A stretch of DNA of 64,000 nt from Gari tellinella (Eukaryota; Mollusca; Bivalvia; Cardiida; Psammobiidae). Positions 10,030 through 18,884 of this stretch are shown here, piece by piece; positions within the stretch are counted from its first letter, which is position 1, and every line of letters begins with the position of its first letter. The stretch spans positions 23,858,154 to 23,922,153 of the forward strand of contig OV277874.1 of NCBI GenBank assembly GCA_922989275.2, read 5' to 3'. The notes under the pieces were generated by a model that saw nothing but the letters and a program-made list of their open reading frames with translations, was not told the DNA's origin and made no database searches. Position numbers and translations under genes: made by a program.

Positions 10030-10279
10030 TACAGTGGAGAATCTGTTATTCTTTACCGTTTAAACGCAAACGTACGCAAACGCAAAACAATAAAACGTAG
10101 AAAAGAACAACTTTTAGACAATTCTGATAATTCTTGTTTATCTTGGTGGCAAACAGTTTGGAGCCTGATCAGACGCCGGGTTACCCGGCGTCTGATCTGG
10201 CTCCAAAATGTTTGCACTGCAAATAATAGTTTTAGCGTAAACGCGTTTATTTGGAAAGAATAACAGATTCTCCACTGTA
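10030..10279 (+). mobile_element. Family A1 MITE, complete
   Basis: TA-bounded, with both 20-bp ends intact and an intact core. Private changes include AACAATAAAACG and ATTTGGAAAGAA near the right end. Confidence 0.92.
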
Positions 10280-10293
10280 TGTTATTTTAAAAA

Positions 10294-10525
10294 TACAGTG
10301 GAGGAAACGTTATCATTTCCTGTCTAAACACAAACGAAACGCATGCGCATCGCATTTAAACGTAGAAAAGGACAAGTGTTCGGCGATTCTGACTACTCAT
10401 GTTGAGCTGAGTGACAAACAGTTCGTAGCCTGATCAGACCCCGGGTACTTAATTGTTTGCAATAGAAATACTAGTTTTATCGTAAACGCGTTTGTTGGGA
10501 CAGAATAATGTTTTCTCCACTGCAC
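10294..10525 (+). mobile_element. Family A2 MITE, core right arm deleted
   Basis: TACAGTGGAGGAAACGTT and TAATGTTTTCTCCACTG are the ends. The core keeps AACAGTTCGTAGCCTGATCA but collapses at CCCCGGGTACTTAATTGT, so most of the right arm is gone. Confidence 0.8.
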
Positions 10526-11240
10526 TAGCTAAAATGCGGTACATGTATATGTCGAGGAAATGTTATAATATGAATAATCGTATATTGCTGGCAGCGAGCA
10601 GGTCCACAATTTGTCTGGATTTGACATAAAAGTCCTCTTCTTGGATGAAATACATTCAAAATTGATGGACAACTTTCATGATTGAAATTGTATTTGCATA
10701 CGGTATAAAAGGAGCCTACAAGATGTGAATAGATCCGAACCTTTCATGTAATGAGTACATTTAAACACTTTTGAAAAGGAAATGGATCCATTGGACTTCA
10801 AGGACAAAACTAACATATTTTTACACAATACTTGTATATCGTCTTCTGTACGAAAATTGTACATGCAAATGGGCTTAACCCTTCTCTAAACTGGTTTAAG
10901 TGAAGATCTGATGTGATTTGTCATATGTTACGCGACAAATCATGCATTACCCGTCCAAAAGTCATAATACAAGGGCACGGCATTGCTTTAATGAGCTTTT
11001 GCAAGATTGTTTGGCGCCATACAGTAAATTTGATGACTTTTTTGTAGAATGTTTCGGTGCCATACTGTACCTTAAATGCAATATTAGTGACAATGACGGC
11101 CTGCACTAGACATGCGATGTAGTAAAATGATAAAGTGGGTTGCATGTTTTGACGTGGTTACTCCTGGTTACCACATAAGTTCAGTTATGTCAAAGAGACT
11201 GTCAATCAGATGGCAAAATGACACACTATATCAGGATGGA
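10526..11240. other. No gene or clear element
   Basis: No mobile element ends or conserved protein can be seen. Small inverted motifs occur (ATTTGTC at 10916 with GACAAAT at 10934). Overlapping reading frames of 63-80 codons run on both strands and resemble nothing recognisable. Confidence 0.55.
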
Positions 11241-11405
11241 CGGGACTGCAATGAGTTAATTTTGATTTTGTTTAAGATTTTCAAATTGTCTTTTTCTTCA
11301 AGCGCGATTACTTTCTGCTTTACTTTCAATCTGCTTTTAGTTACAATCTGCTAGGATAAAAATCCTAAAGATTTCGGAAAAAAATCCGGAGAAATGCCAG
11401 CCCTG
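11241..11405 (+). mobile_element. Family K MITE (hAT-like ends), decayed
   Basis: CGGGACTGCAATGAGTTAA matches the K end CAGGGCTGCCATAAGTTGAC in diverged form. The right end is CCGGAGAAATGCCAGCCCTG. Between them a half of core-2 survives (TTTCTGCTTTACTTTCAATC). Confidence 0.65.
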
Positions 11406-11609
11406 TATGGATAAAAGACAAATGACATTGGTCCTCAATTAACTTCCAAAAGGCATACATGTACTAAAGTTTCCAAGTCCGATCAATTATAAACTACTTA
11501 GGATTTCATTTTACAACAAAATGACTAGCATTTTACACACTGACAAGAGAGCCGTCAGACATGGGTCTACACGGTTGGCATTGGACAGTGGTATTTTTCA
11601 CTGGTACTG

Positions 11610-12087
11610 TACTATGGAGAAAACGTTACTCTTTCCAAATAAACGCGTTTACGCTAAAACAATTAATTCTACTGCTACAGTGGAGAAAACGTTATTCTTT
11701 CCCAATAAACGCGTTTACGCTAAAACTATTATTTGCAGTGCAAACAGTTTGGAGCCATATCAGACGCCGGGTAACCCGGCGTCTGATCAGGCTCCAAACT
11801 GTTTGCCACCAAGATAAACATGAAATATCAGAATTGTCTAAAAGTTGTTCTTTTCTACGTTTTAGCGCGTTGCGTTTGCGTACGTTTGCGTTTAAATGGG
11901 AAAGAATAACAGATTCTCCACTGTAACAGTTTAGAGCTAGCGTCTGATCAGCCTCCAAACTACTTGCAACTAAGATAAACACCAATTGTCAGAATTGTTT
12001 AAATGTTGTTCCTTTATACGTTTTAGTGCGTTGCGTTTTCGTTTCGTTTGCGTTTAAATGGAAAAGAAGAACATTTTCTCCACTGTT
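11610..12087 (-). mobile_element. Family A2 MITE interrupted by an A1 insertion
   Basis: The left part is TACTATGGAGAAAACGTTAC to TTCTACTGCTA, and it resumes at TAACAGTTTAGAGCTAGC. It ends AACATTTTCTCCACTG. The insertion point is the TA formed where GCAAACAG of the core arm had mutated to GCTAACAG. Confidence 0.82.
11676..11925 (-). mobile_element. Family A1 MITE with mismatched ends, nested
   Basis: It is a complete element, but its left end is the A2-type GAGAAAACGTTATTC while its right end is the A1-type GAATAACAGATTCTCC. The remaining sequence, including ACGTACG and the intact core, is A1. Confidence 0.9.
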
Positions 12088-12189
12088 CAGTGTACATGTC
12101 GAGATGCTGGGTTCAATACATACATGTATACTAATAAGATACATATACGGAAATGAATTGCATTTATTTTACATTGCCTTTTTCCAAAA

Positions 12190-12312
12190 CATGTGTGCAT
12201 GAAGGAGCCCTCTGACATGCGTTTTAACTGTTTTCACAGGACAAGAGTATTCTACACAGGTACACCGTTTGAAAAGGATGCAAATGCCTTTACGCGTCAC
12301 TACGGTTCAACT
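12190..12312 (+). mobile_element. Family E MITE, right-half relic
   Basis: GGAGCCCTCTGACATGCG is half of the E core. It is followed by ACAGGACAAGAGTATTC, CCGTTTGAAAAGGATGC and a GGTTCAAC end, the same order as 8900-9007. Confidence 0.55.
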
Positions 12313-12359
12313 ATTATTTCCATGACAAACTTCTGTAAGGATGCATGCAAACGATGTCT

Positions 12360-12709
12360 TACAGTGGAGAAGACGTTATTCTATTCCAATAAACGAGATT
12401 ACGCTACAGTGGAGAATCTGTTATTCTTTCCCGTTTAAACGCAAACGTACGCAAACGCAAAGCAATAAAACGTAGAAAAGAACAACTTTTAGACAATTCT
12501 GATAATTCTTGTTTATCTTGATGGCAAACAGTTTGGAGCCTGATCAGACGCCGGGTTACCCGGCGTCTGATCTGGCTCCAAACTGTTTGCACTGCAAATA
12601 ATAGTTTTAGCGTAAAAGCGTTTATTGGGAAAGAATAACAGATTCTCCACTGTATGGCGTTTGCGTTTCGTTTGCGTTTAACGGGAAATACTAACGTCTT
12701 CTTCGCCGT
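12360..12709 (+). mobile_element. Family A2 remnant split by an A1 insertion
   Basis: Only its two ends remain: TACAGTGGAGAAGACGTTAT to GATTACGCTA on the left, and TGGCGTTTGCGTTTCG to CTAACGTCTTCTTCGCCG on the right. The interior including the core is lost. Downstream to about 12770 an E-like end relic (GTCACTAGGGTTC) can be seen. Confidence 0.7.
12405..12654 (+). mobile_element. Family A1 MITE, complete, nested
   Basis: Both ends and the core are intact. The MluI-like ACGCG near the right end is changed to GTAAAAGCGTTT, also seen in the copy at 31021, so these two may share a recent source. Confidence 0.92.
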
Positions 12710-12937
12710 CCTAAGCACAGATTCACCGCTTGTGAAGGACGATAATAATCGTCACTAGGGTTCATTAATTTAAATATTGTGAACGTGCTACATTGAAAAC
12801 AACAACTGACAGGAAATTTGAATTATTTTTTGCATGTAAAATGGAATTAAATCAATAAAGACCTTAGACCTCACGCAATACAAATATTAATTATTTCCTG
12901 TGCTGTCGCCAATCTTGGCTGCCATTTCCACGTTTAA

Positions 12938-13187
12938 TACAGTGGAGAATCTGTTATTATTTCCCGTTTAAACGCAAACGTACGCAAACGCAAAACACTA
13001 AAACATAGAAAAGAACAACTTTAGGACAATTCTGATATTTCATGTTTATCTTGGTGGCAAACAGTTTGGAGCCTGATCAGACGCCGGGTTACCCGGTGTC
13101 TGATCTGGCTTCAAACTGTTTGCACTGCAAATAATAGTTTTAGCGTAAACGCGTTTATTGGGAAAGAATAACAGATTCTCCACTGTA
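12938..13187 (+). mobile_element. Family A1 MITE, complete
   Basis: TA-bounded with both ends intact. It shows TTATTATTTCCCG near the left end, as does the copy at 25936, and one stem change (CCCGGTGTCTGATC). Confidence 0.92.
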
Positions 13188-13262
13188 TGAATTCATTGTA
13201 AACACAATGAACAGAAATATAAACAATGATAGTTTTTTCTTTTAATTTGAGGATTTTAATTT

Positions 13263-13658
13263 TACAGTGGTGCCTCCCTACAACGACCCTCCCAACAACG
13301 ATTTCCTTCTTACAACCGCTCTCCCAACACCCACACCTTACTAAAATATGTGCCGCTGTTCCTAAAACAAGACAGTTATGTGTAACACTTTGACTGTTGC
13401 ACAAGTGTCTGCTTAAAATTGTCGCCTGCTCATTGTCTCAAAGTTACATACATGTATTAGTGAACGTTTTTACTGAAGAAATATGATGACCATTCACAAA
13501 CAGTTTGAATCCAGATAGACACCGCGTTACGCGGCGTCTGACCATGAATCAAGCTGTTTGCTATTGTAGGCCAACCTCCCTCAATATGACAACTCCCTAT
13601 GAGCAACGCACAAACTCTGTCTCCCATTTGAATGTTGTTTTAGAGAGGGCGCATTGTA
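13263..13658 (+). mobile_element. Family C MITE, full length
   Basis: The left end is TACAGTGGTGCCTCCCTACA, followed by ACGACCCTCCC repeats. The interior has GTCGCCTGC, TCTCAAAGTTACATAC and a core-1 variant at 13496-13562 (GAATCCAGATAGACACCG). The right end is TAGAGAGGGCGCATTGTA. TA flanks both sides. Confidence 0.85.
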
Positions 13659-13778
13659 ATATAAAGCGGTAAATGGGGTAAAATCATCACGATAAATTTG
13701 ACCATAAAACCCCAAGTGATAGTTTCGACTGCAACAATGTTTTTCTAAAACCAATTGTACTTAACAAAGACAAAGTGT

Positions 13779-13845
13779 CAAACATTTCGGATTCTGATGA
13801 AACACCGAATTGCTCGGTGTCTCATCTGGACCAAAATTGTTTGCA
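13779..13845. repeat. Core-1 palindrome, variant stem
   Basis: CAAACATTTCGGATTCTGAT, GAAACACCGAATTGCTCGGT and CTCATCTGGACCAAAATTGT form a worn hairpin of core-1 layout. Parent ends are not recognised. Confidence 0.5.
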
Positions 13846-13867
13846 AATGTTATCATGGTTTCTCGTT

Positions 13868-14024
13868 AAAGTGGACAATATGTTATTAATTCCCAATAAA
13901 CGCGTTTACGCTCAATCTATTATTTATCCGGTGTATGATTTGACTCCAAACTGTTTGCAATGGAACTAATAGTTTAAGGATAAACGCGTTCATTGGCAAA
14001 GAATAACGTATGCTCAATTGTACA
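13868..14024. mobile_element. Symmetric family A derivative (two TTATTGGG-type ends)
   Basis: Both sides carry the AAACGCGTTTA side of family A: AATAAACGCGTTTACGC on the left and GATAAACGCGTTCATTGG on the right. The GTTTAAACGCAAACG side is absent. The left core arm is deleted. It is worn, with outer ends GTGGACAATATG and GTATGCTCAATTG. Confidence 0.6.
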
Positions 14025-14037
14025 ACAAAGTAGGACA

Positions 14038-14618
14038 TACAGTGGAGAATCTGTTATTCTTTCCCAATAAATGCGTTTACGCTAAAACTATTACAGTGTT
14101 CCCTCTCTACAACGGCCCTCCCAACAACGATTCCCTCCTTACAACGGCCCTTGCCGCAGTTCCCCAAACAAACATTTATATCCAACCTTTTCATGGCTGC
14201 AATGCCGTCTACTTAAATTTGTCGTCTGCTAGTTTTCTCAAATTGACATGTAAGTGGACATTTTGATAGAATAAATGTAATGATGAGTGACAAACAGCTT
14301 AAATCCAGATCAGACGCGGCGTCTGATCTGGATTGAAGCTGTTTGCAAATTTTACAAATTTCCGTCCCTGTAACGACTCCCTCTGAACAACGCACACAAT
14401 ATGTGTCTCCCATTGTCGTTGTAGAGAGGGAGCGCTGTACTTGCAGTGCAAACAGTTTGGAGCCAGATCAGACGCCGGGTAACCCGGCGTCTGATCAGGC
14501 TCCAAACTGTTTGCCACCAAGATAAACAAGAATTATCAGCATTGTCGAAAAGTTGTTCGTTTCTACGTTTTAGTGCTTTGCGTTTGCGTACGTTTGCGTT
14601 TAAACGGGAAAGAATTAA
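14038..14618 (-). mobile_element. Family A1 MITE split by a family C insertion, right end lost
   Basis: The left end TACAGTGGAGAATCTG reaches CTAAAACTATTA and resumes after C with ACTTGCAGTGCAAACAG and an intact core. The final 20 bp after GGGAAAGAATTAAG are replaced by an adjoining long palindrome. Confidence 0.88.
14092..14439 (+). mobile_element. Family C MITE, complete, nested in A1
   Basis: TACAGTGTTCCCTCTCTACA to GAGAGGGAGCGCTGTA. Removing it and one TA restores the A interior CTATTACTTGCAGTG, which confirms a TA target duplication. The core at 14289-14345 has a short stem (GAATCCAGATC-type arms, no loop insert). Confidence 0.92.
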
Positions 14619-14620
14619 GA

Positions 14621-14787
14621 AATAATCTATGCTCTACCGTTGTGAAACGGTATTTTACAACGGTTGGGAGTTGTGGTGCATAGGAATTGACCACGAAGGC
14701 CTTCGGCCTTCGTGGTCAATTCCTGCGCACCACAACGACCGACCGTTGTAAAATACTGTTTCACAACGGTAGAATATAGATTATTTC
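14621..14787. repeat. Long perfect-looking palindrome (hairpin element)
   Basis: Arms of about 83 bp pair almost fully: AATAATCTATGCTCTACCG on the left and its inverse ending TATAGATTATT on the right. The centre is CCACGAAGGC CTTCG GCCTTCGTGG. It has no internal unique sequence and abuts the truncated A1 copy. Confidence 0.85.
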
Positions 14788-14791
14788 GATT

Positions 14792-15207
14792 CTAACATGA
14801 CCAGATTTAAAGAAATTCATTAGAAAGGAAATCAAATGTTCCTAACTTATTTCCTCAGCGGATGAAGTTTTTCGACCGAATAACTTTTTCCGCGGCATTA
14901 CAAGAATCTAACACCCATAAGTAAATTTACATTTACCGATCCACAATCTGGCATAGAACAAACATTACATCAAATAAGACAGAAGAATGAGAAAATTACT
15001 GTAACGTTACTGGTTAAAAGTATATGGTCTTTACGGGCTATATGAATAACGAAAGAAATTTAAAAAACATAACGTATGAGCGCACGAGGTCACGTCAAGT
15101 CATATAACCGCGGGAGGAGCGGGGTAGGGAAGAGCGTGGTATAACGTCTCAGGTATACCACGATAGACCTGTTCTTTGTTTATAATGACGAATTCACGTG
15201 TCATGTT
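14792..15207. other. No gene seen
   Basis: The stretch is unique-looking. It contains one short inverted repeat, GTGGTATA at 15136 with TATACCAC further on. No reading frame of note. Confidence 0.5.
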
Positions 15208-15272
15208 AGAATAACAGATTATCCACTGTATGACGTCACGAATGACGTCAGAATAACAGATTCTCCACTGTA
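15208..15272. repeat. Two family A right ends in tandem with a doubled TGACGTCA
   Basis: AGAATAACAGATTATCCACTG and TA are followed by TGACGTCACGAATGACGTCA and then a second AGAATAACAGATTCTCC end. No other part of family A is present. The same module occurs at 47061-47104. Confidence 0.8.
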
Positions 15273-15397
15273 GAAGTACAGCAGAGGTCTAAAGTTTATG
15301 ATCTAACACCCGGCAATAGGACAAGTGTGTACAAGAAATCTCCGAATATTGAACAAATCTTTTCAATGCCCTTGACCAGGCTTTAAAGTAGATATGA

Positions 15398-15638
15398 GCC
15401 GTGTCATGACAAAACCTATCTTACTTCATTGCAAACAGTGTATATCAAGGCTAGCCGCCGCGTCTTTGACGCGACGACTGGCCTTGATCTACTCTGTTTG
15501 ATACCCACAATATTCTAAAGCATTGTATTTAGCAGTAGTATCTACGGTATTTTGTAGTGTAGACAAAACTTCGATACAGAACCTGTCTTGGTTTGTACAA
15601 TGTTGCAATGCAATCAGGCAGGTTTTGTCATGGCATGG
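15398..15638. mobile_element. Family F MITE with core-1
   Basis: Inverted ends are GTGTCATGACAAAACCT on the left and AGGTTTTGTCATGGCAT on the right. The centre (15431-15501) is a core-1 variant: GCAAACAGTGTATATCAAGG, then GCCGCCGCG. These ends are unlike A to E, so this is a further context for the same hairpin design. The target site cannot be fixed from one copy. Confidence 0.6.
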
Positions 15639-15950
15639 ATCATATGTGTCTATCACAATGCCATTTAAAGCATTTTACTACCTTACATAAGCGTTTAGTT
15701 TTTATACTGAAAATGACAACGTCTTCTCGACTATATATCCGACAAAATGTTGTCCCATACCAGTCGGTAATCAGAGACACAAGTACTTAACAAAACATTA
15801 CAGAAAGGATTCGGAAGCAGCCATTTTGACCTATATTTTCATTTAATTGTTCTGAAATGCTGTCACCGATAGATGTAACATTGACACTTTAACACGTTTA
15901 AGATTTAAAGTAAAGGAAGCGTGAACTGTCAGGTAGCCTTTTATTTTAAT

Positions 15951-16060
15951 GGGATCGGTTTGATATTTCAGAAAAGTATCTACATACATTTAGCTTTTTA
16001 TTGAATTGGATCGGTTTGATCTTTCGGAAAACGATCAACACACAAATAGCCATTTTATGA
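15951..16060. repeat. Short tandem duplication, 56-bp period
   Basis: GGATCGGTTTGAT recurs at 15952 and 16008, with GAAAAGTATC and GAAAACGATC following. The copies are about 80% alike. The remaining sequence from 15640 to 16368 shows no gene. Confidence 0.6.
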
Positions 16061-16368
16061 TAAATCGTACAACCGATTTGCATCCAAAGGAAACTCATGT
16101 CTGCTAATTGCTGACTTCAAAATGCTGCAAAGGGTCATGCATGCAAAAGGATAATCGGATATAGTAAAAATGTCTGAAGATGCCACTTATTCCATGTAAT
16201 TATCTTCGCTACTTATATTACGGAGGTTACGTAAACTTGTACTGAATGGCCTGTAAAAGGTGTCCATCCACTTTGTAGTTAGAACATATTAAGTGACATC
16301 TTAGTGGTTTAAATGAATCTACGAGTAAACGCAAACGCAAGACAGAAACATTTTGGAGATGACATTAA

Positions 16369-16980
16369 TACAGTACTCCCTCCCTACAACGGACCTCCCA
16401 AAACCAAAACCCTCCTTTTGCAACTACCCTTGCCGCTGTTCCTCGAACAAGAAATTTATGTCCAATCTTTCCATGGCTGCAATGCCGTCTGCTTAAAGTG
16501 TCGTCTGCTGTTTATTCTCAAAGATACATATAAGTGGACATTTTGATAGAATACATACAGTGGAGAATCTGTTATTCTTTCCCGTTTAAACGCAAACGTA
16601 CGCAAACGTAAAGCACTAAAACGTAGAAAAGAACAACTTTTGGACAATTCTGATAATTCTTGTTTATCTTGGTGGCGAACAGTTTGGAGTCTGATCAGAC
16701 GCCGGGTTACCCGGCGTCTGATCTGGCTCCTAACTGTTTGCACTGCAATTAATAGTTTTAGCGTAAACGCGTTTATTGGGAAAGAATAAAAGATTCTCCA
16801 CTATATAATAAGGGGTGAGACACACAGCTTGAATCCAGATAACACGGCGTCTGATCTGGATTCAAGCATTTTGCAAATGTAAGCCTAATTTTAACTTTCC
16901 CTCCCTATAACGACTCCCTCCGAACAGCATACACAATCTGTGACTCCCATTGGGTGTCGTTGTAGAGAGGGATCACTGTG
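16369..16980 (+). mobile_element. Family C MITE split by an A1 insertion
   Basis: The left end is TACAGTACTCCCTCCCTAC and the right end GTTGTAGAGAGGGATCACTG. The interior (GGCTGCAATGCCGTCTGCTT, TCGTCTGCTG, GGACATTTTGATAGAATA) is interrupted by A1 and then resumes with the core (CTTGAATCCAGATAACACGG). Confidence 0.9.
16556..16805 (+). mobile_element. Family A1 MITE, complete, nested in C
   Basis: TA-bounded with intact core. The right end is slightly worn (AATAAAAGATTCTCCACTA). Two arm changes (GGTGGCGAACAG, GGCTCCTAACTG) are private to this copy. Confidence 0.92.
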
Positions 16981-16992
16981 TTGCAATTTAAT

Positions 16993-17154
16993 TGTACAAT
17001 GAGGAAATACGGTTTTATTTCGCGTTTAAACGTAACGAAACGCAAATGAAATGTCATTTAATGCAGAAAATGACATTTTGTCGGCTCCAAACTATTTGCA
17101 ACGGAAATTATGCCTTCGTATAAACGCGCTTTCTGGGAAAGTGTAACGTCTACT
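16993..17154 (+). mobile_element. Family A2 MITE, decayed, left core arm lost
   Basis: TGTACAATGAGGAAATACGG and CGCGTTTAAACGTAACG are the left end. After GCAGAAAATGAC the sequence goes straight to GTCGGCTCCAAACTATTTGC. The right end is GGGAAAGTGTAACGTC. Confidence 0.65.
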
Positions 17155-17220
17155 TTAACTATTTCTTTGTCATGGTATTTATTTCATCTCTACTCGTTAG
17201 CAAACCATTCCACGTTCGAG

Positions 17221-17471
17221 TACAGTGGAGAAAACGTTATTCTATCCCACTAAACGCGCTTACACTAAAACTATAATGTCCAGTACAAACAGTTTGGAGC
17301 CAGATCAGACGCCGGATTACCCGGCGTCTGATCAGGCTTCCAACTGTTTTCCACTCAGGTAAAAATCAATATTCAGAGTTATATATTTTTTTTCATTTTA
17401 TACGCTTTTCTGCTTTGCGTTTGTGTTTCGTTTGCGTTTAAACGGGAAATAATAACGTTTTCTCCACTGTA
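17221..17471 (-). mobile_element. Family A2 MITE, full length
   Basis: TACAGTGGAGAAAACGTTAT and ATAACGTTTTCTCCACTGTA are well matched. The core is intact (CCGGATTACCCGGCGTC). The interior has the A2 form TTTGTGTTTCGTTTGCG. Confidence 0.88.
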
Positions 17472-17702
17472 GCTATAGTAATGTTGTCATCGTATATCTT
17501 GGCAGTTGTCCTGTGCATACAAATGACACAATATTTGCATATATTTACATATATTTGCATATTCAATATGTGCCCGGTATTGTTGACAGGAAAATGTACA
17601 AACGAAATTATCATGCTAATGCCCGATAACCGTTGTCATAGCAATGTCATTTTAATAAGAATGTGGCTCACGATCATTTATTTAAAAGGACATGACTCGA
17701 TG

Positions 17703-17875
17703 TACAGTTGACAATACGTCATTCTTTCCCAATAAACGCGTTTATGCTAAAACTATTAGTTCCATTGCAAACAGTTTTGGAGCCAGATCTGATCAGGTTC
17801 CAAACTGTTTGCAATGGAAATAATAGTTTACGCATAAACGATTTATTATGATATAATGACGTATTCTCCACTTTT
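17703..17875. mobile_element. Symmetric family A derivative with shortened core
   Basis: The left side is TACAGTTGACAATACGTC, AATAAACGCGTTTATGC and TTCCATTGCAAACAG; the right side is TTTGCAATGGAAATAATAG, TAAACGATTTATTATG and GACGTATTCTCCAC. Both halves are the same side of A inverted. The core loop and inner stem are deleted (GGAGCCAGATCTGATCAGG). Confidence 0.75.
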
Positions 17876-17982
17876 AAATAGTTTACATGTAACACAAACT
17901 CATTTATTTGGAAAGCATAACGCTGTTCTACTGTACATTATCAGGACATTGACTAGTGTGCACATTGTATATAAATTGTACA

Positions 17983-18368
17983 ATAATATTTTCAATATTC
18001 CAGTTAGGGAATTAAATTAATATTAATATATAAACTGCTCTTTTCTTATATTCGACCTCTAAAGGCCTTTTTCAAAGAAAATCACGTCATAACACACGTC
18101 AACTTCTTGTTACATGCATTCAGCCATAAAGTCAAAGAGGATAAATTGTTTTTCCAACGCATTCCTCAATTGACGCGCGCTTTCCATGATAACTTGAAGG
18201 AGCACAATTTCACAATATTTGTTTTCAATATTCCAGATAGGGAATTAAATTAATATTAATATATAAACTGCTATTTCCTAATAGTTCGACCTCTAAGGAC
18301 CTTTTTCAAAGAAAATCACGTCAAAACAAACTTCACAATTTTGTTACATGCAGTTCAGCCATAACATC
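17983..18368. repeat. Direct duplication with 233-bp spacing
   Basis: TAGGGAATTAAATTAATATT begins at about 18005 and again at 18238, followed in both by ATATATAAACTGCT, TTCGACCTCTAA and TTTTTCAAAGAAAATCACGT. About 145 bp are shared at roughly 88%. No coding potential. Confidence 0.75.
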
Positions 18369-18575
18369 TCTTTGCAGACGTTAAATTTACTTTTTAATCG
18401 AAGATTTAGAATACGTATCAAGACACTACAATGTCGAGGAATCTATTAGAATATACACGACATCATTACCCTGCAAAAATGTCAGTGCACAGTCGAAAAT
18501 ACATTATTTTTCCCGTTTAAACGAAACAAAACGCATTTCAAAAACATTGACAAACGTATATTTTGTTTTTAACTT

Positions 18576-18764
18576 TTAACCAATTACCCCATAAATACTT
18601 TAATTTATTCATCCACAGAAGAAAATCGTTCCAATATACACAGTCATGGATATGTGTCATAAGAAATATTGAAAGTAAAGCAGAATGTTCTGCTTTACTT
18701 TTAACCTGCTTTAAGTGGTCACTTGTCTTCAAAACTATAAACATGCTATGGGGTAATGGGTTAA
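18576..18764 (+). mobile_element. Family D MITE, complete but short
   Basis: TTAACCAATTACCCCAT and ATGGGGTAATGGGTTAA are the ends. Core-2 has a reduced loop (AAGCAGAATGTTCTGCTT), a clean internal deletion of the usual GCGCC part. It lies within an A2-like relic whose left end is near 18490. Confidence 0.8.
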
Positions 18765-18884
18765 GCAATTTTTTATGTCAACTTTATAAAGATTACCCTA
18801 TCGGAATGCGTTTGGACATGAAAATGTTTAGACGCCGAGTAAGTACATGTATCCGATTAGGTTCCAAACTATATATTAGTGTTC